Shown here piece after piece: positions 6,281 to 6,493 of a DNA stretch of 6,493 nt; positions within the stretch are counted from its first letter, which is position 1, and each line of letters begins with the position of its first letter. The DNA comes from DATFPQ01 sp035264765. GTDB lineage: Bacteria; Actinomycetota; Actinomycetes; Actinomycetales; Angustibacteraceae. The stretch is from positions 1-6,493 of the forward strand of contig DATFPQ010000277.1 of assembly GCA_035264765.1 (NCBI GenBank), written 5' to 3'. The notes under the pieces are model-generated. The model saw nothing but the letters and a program-made list of their open reading frames with translations. It searched no databases and had not been told where the DNA came from. Both the position numbers and the translations under genes were made by a program.

Positions 6281-6493
6281 TCAGCTGCCGAGCGCGCCGG
6301 TGCGGGCGTCGGCCGGCAGGCCGAGGCGGCGGTAGCGGTCGAGGCGGGCGGCCCGTCGCTCGGGAGCACGTGCCTGCAGCAGCCGCACCAGCTCGTGCTG
6401 GAGGGTGCGGCCCATGCGCCGGCAGAAGTCCTCGGGCTCCTCCGCCGCGTCCGGGTGCTCGGGGACGACCCGGTCCACGACTCCCGCGGCCAG
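6281..6493 (-). CDS. Partial carboxyltransferase-like protein, C-terminal end
   Basis: Only the last 70 residues are in the window; the frame stays open to the right edge and ends with TGA at 6283-6281. The visible sequence starts LAAGVVDRVVPEHPDA and ends with a charged helix and YRRLGLPA. The GVVDRVVPE motif followed by a helical, Arg-rich tail is typical of the end of the crotonase-fold carboxyltransferase domain of AccA/AccD-like subunits, where acyl-CoA accepts a carboxyl group from carboxybiotin. That identification rests on one motif plus tail character and is moderate. It lies 64 bp upstream of carbamate kinase on the same strand, so it probably belongs to the same transcription unit. 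Alternatives are a malonate-decarboxylase-type carboxyltransferase or another crotonase-fold enzyme. Confidence 0.55.
   Translation of the reverse strand: MAAGVVDRVVPEHPDAAEEPEDFCRRMGRTLQHELVRLLQARAPERRAARLDRYRRLGLPADARTGALGS

Overview
The window is strongly GC-rich with GC-biased third codon positions. Its Shine-Dalgarno sites lie close to GTG/ATG starts, and its terminator-like hairpins lack a long U-tract. This fits a high-GC Gram-positive (Actinomycetota); the genus cannot be named from the sequence. All four supported genes lie on the minus strand.

Reading in the direction of transcription (right to left), the right half holds three closely spaced genes. First is the 3' end of a gene whose C-terminus looks like the carboxyltransferase subunit of an acetyl-CoA-carboxylase-type enzyme (6281-6493, cut by the window edge). 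After 64 bp comes a complete carbamate kinase (5248-6216). After a further 27 bp comes a complete ring-opening amidohydrolase of the cyanuric acid hydrolase/barbiturase family (4081-5220). A hairpin overlapping the amidohydrolase stop codon probably ends this unit. Together the genes suggest catabolism of an N-heterocycle: the ring is opened, a carbamoyl or ureido group is released, and carbamate kinase recovers ATP from carbamoyl phosphate. The substrate is not certain. One Arg that I recall as substrate-binding in cyanuric acid hydrolases is Asn here, and no transcarbamoylase is visible in the window.

A 312-bp intergenic region (3769-4080) follows. It holds the terminator hairpin, an AT-rich spot and a three-unit GTTGAC/GTTGCC direct repeat that may control the next gene.

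The left half is one large secreted protein (355-3768, 1137 aa, GTG start with a strong ribosome binding site). It has an N-extended signal peptide, a cysteine-containing N-terminal domain of unknown function, two Ig-like segments, and six C-terminal SbsA-type (Big_5) Ig-like repeats. Three of those repeats are exactly 312 bp each and very similar. There is no sortase signal or C-terminal membrane anchor. A perfect 17-bp inverted repeat just after its stop codon is a good terminator candidate. The remaining left edge (1-306) has no convincing gene, only two small palindromes near positions 22-61 that may belong to the control region of a gene beyond the left edge.
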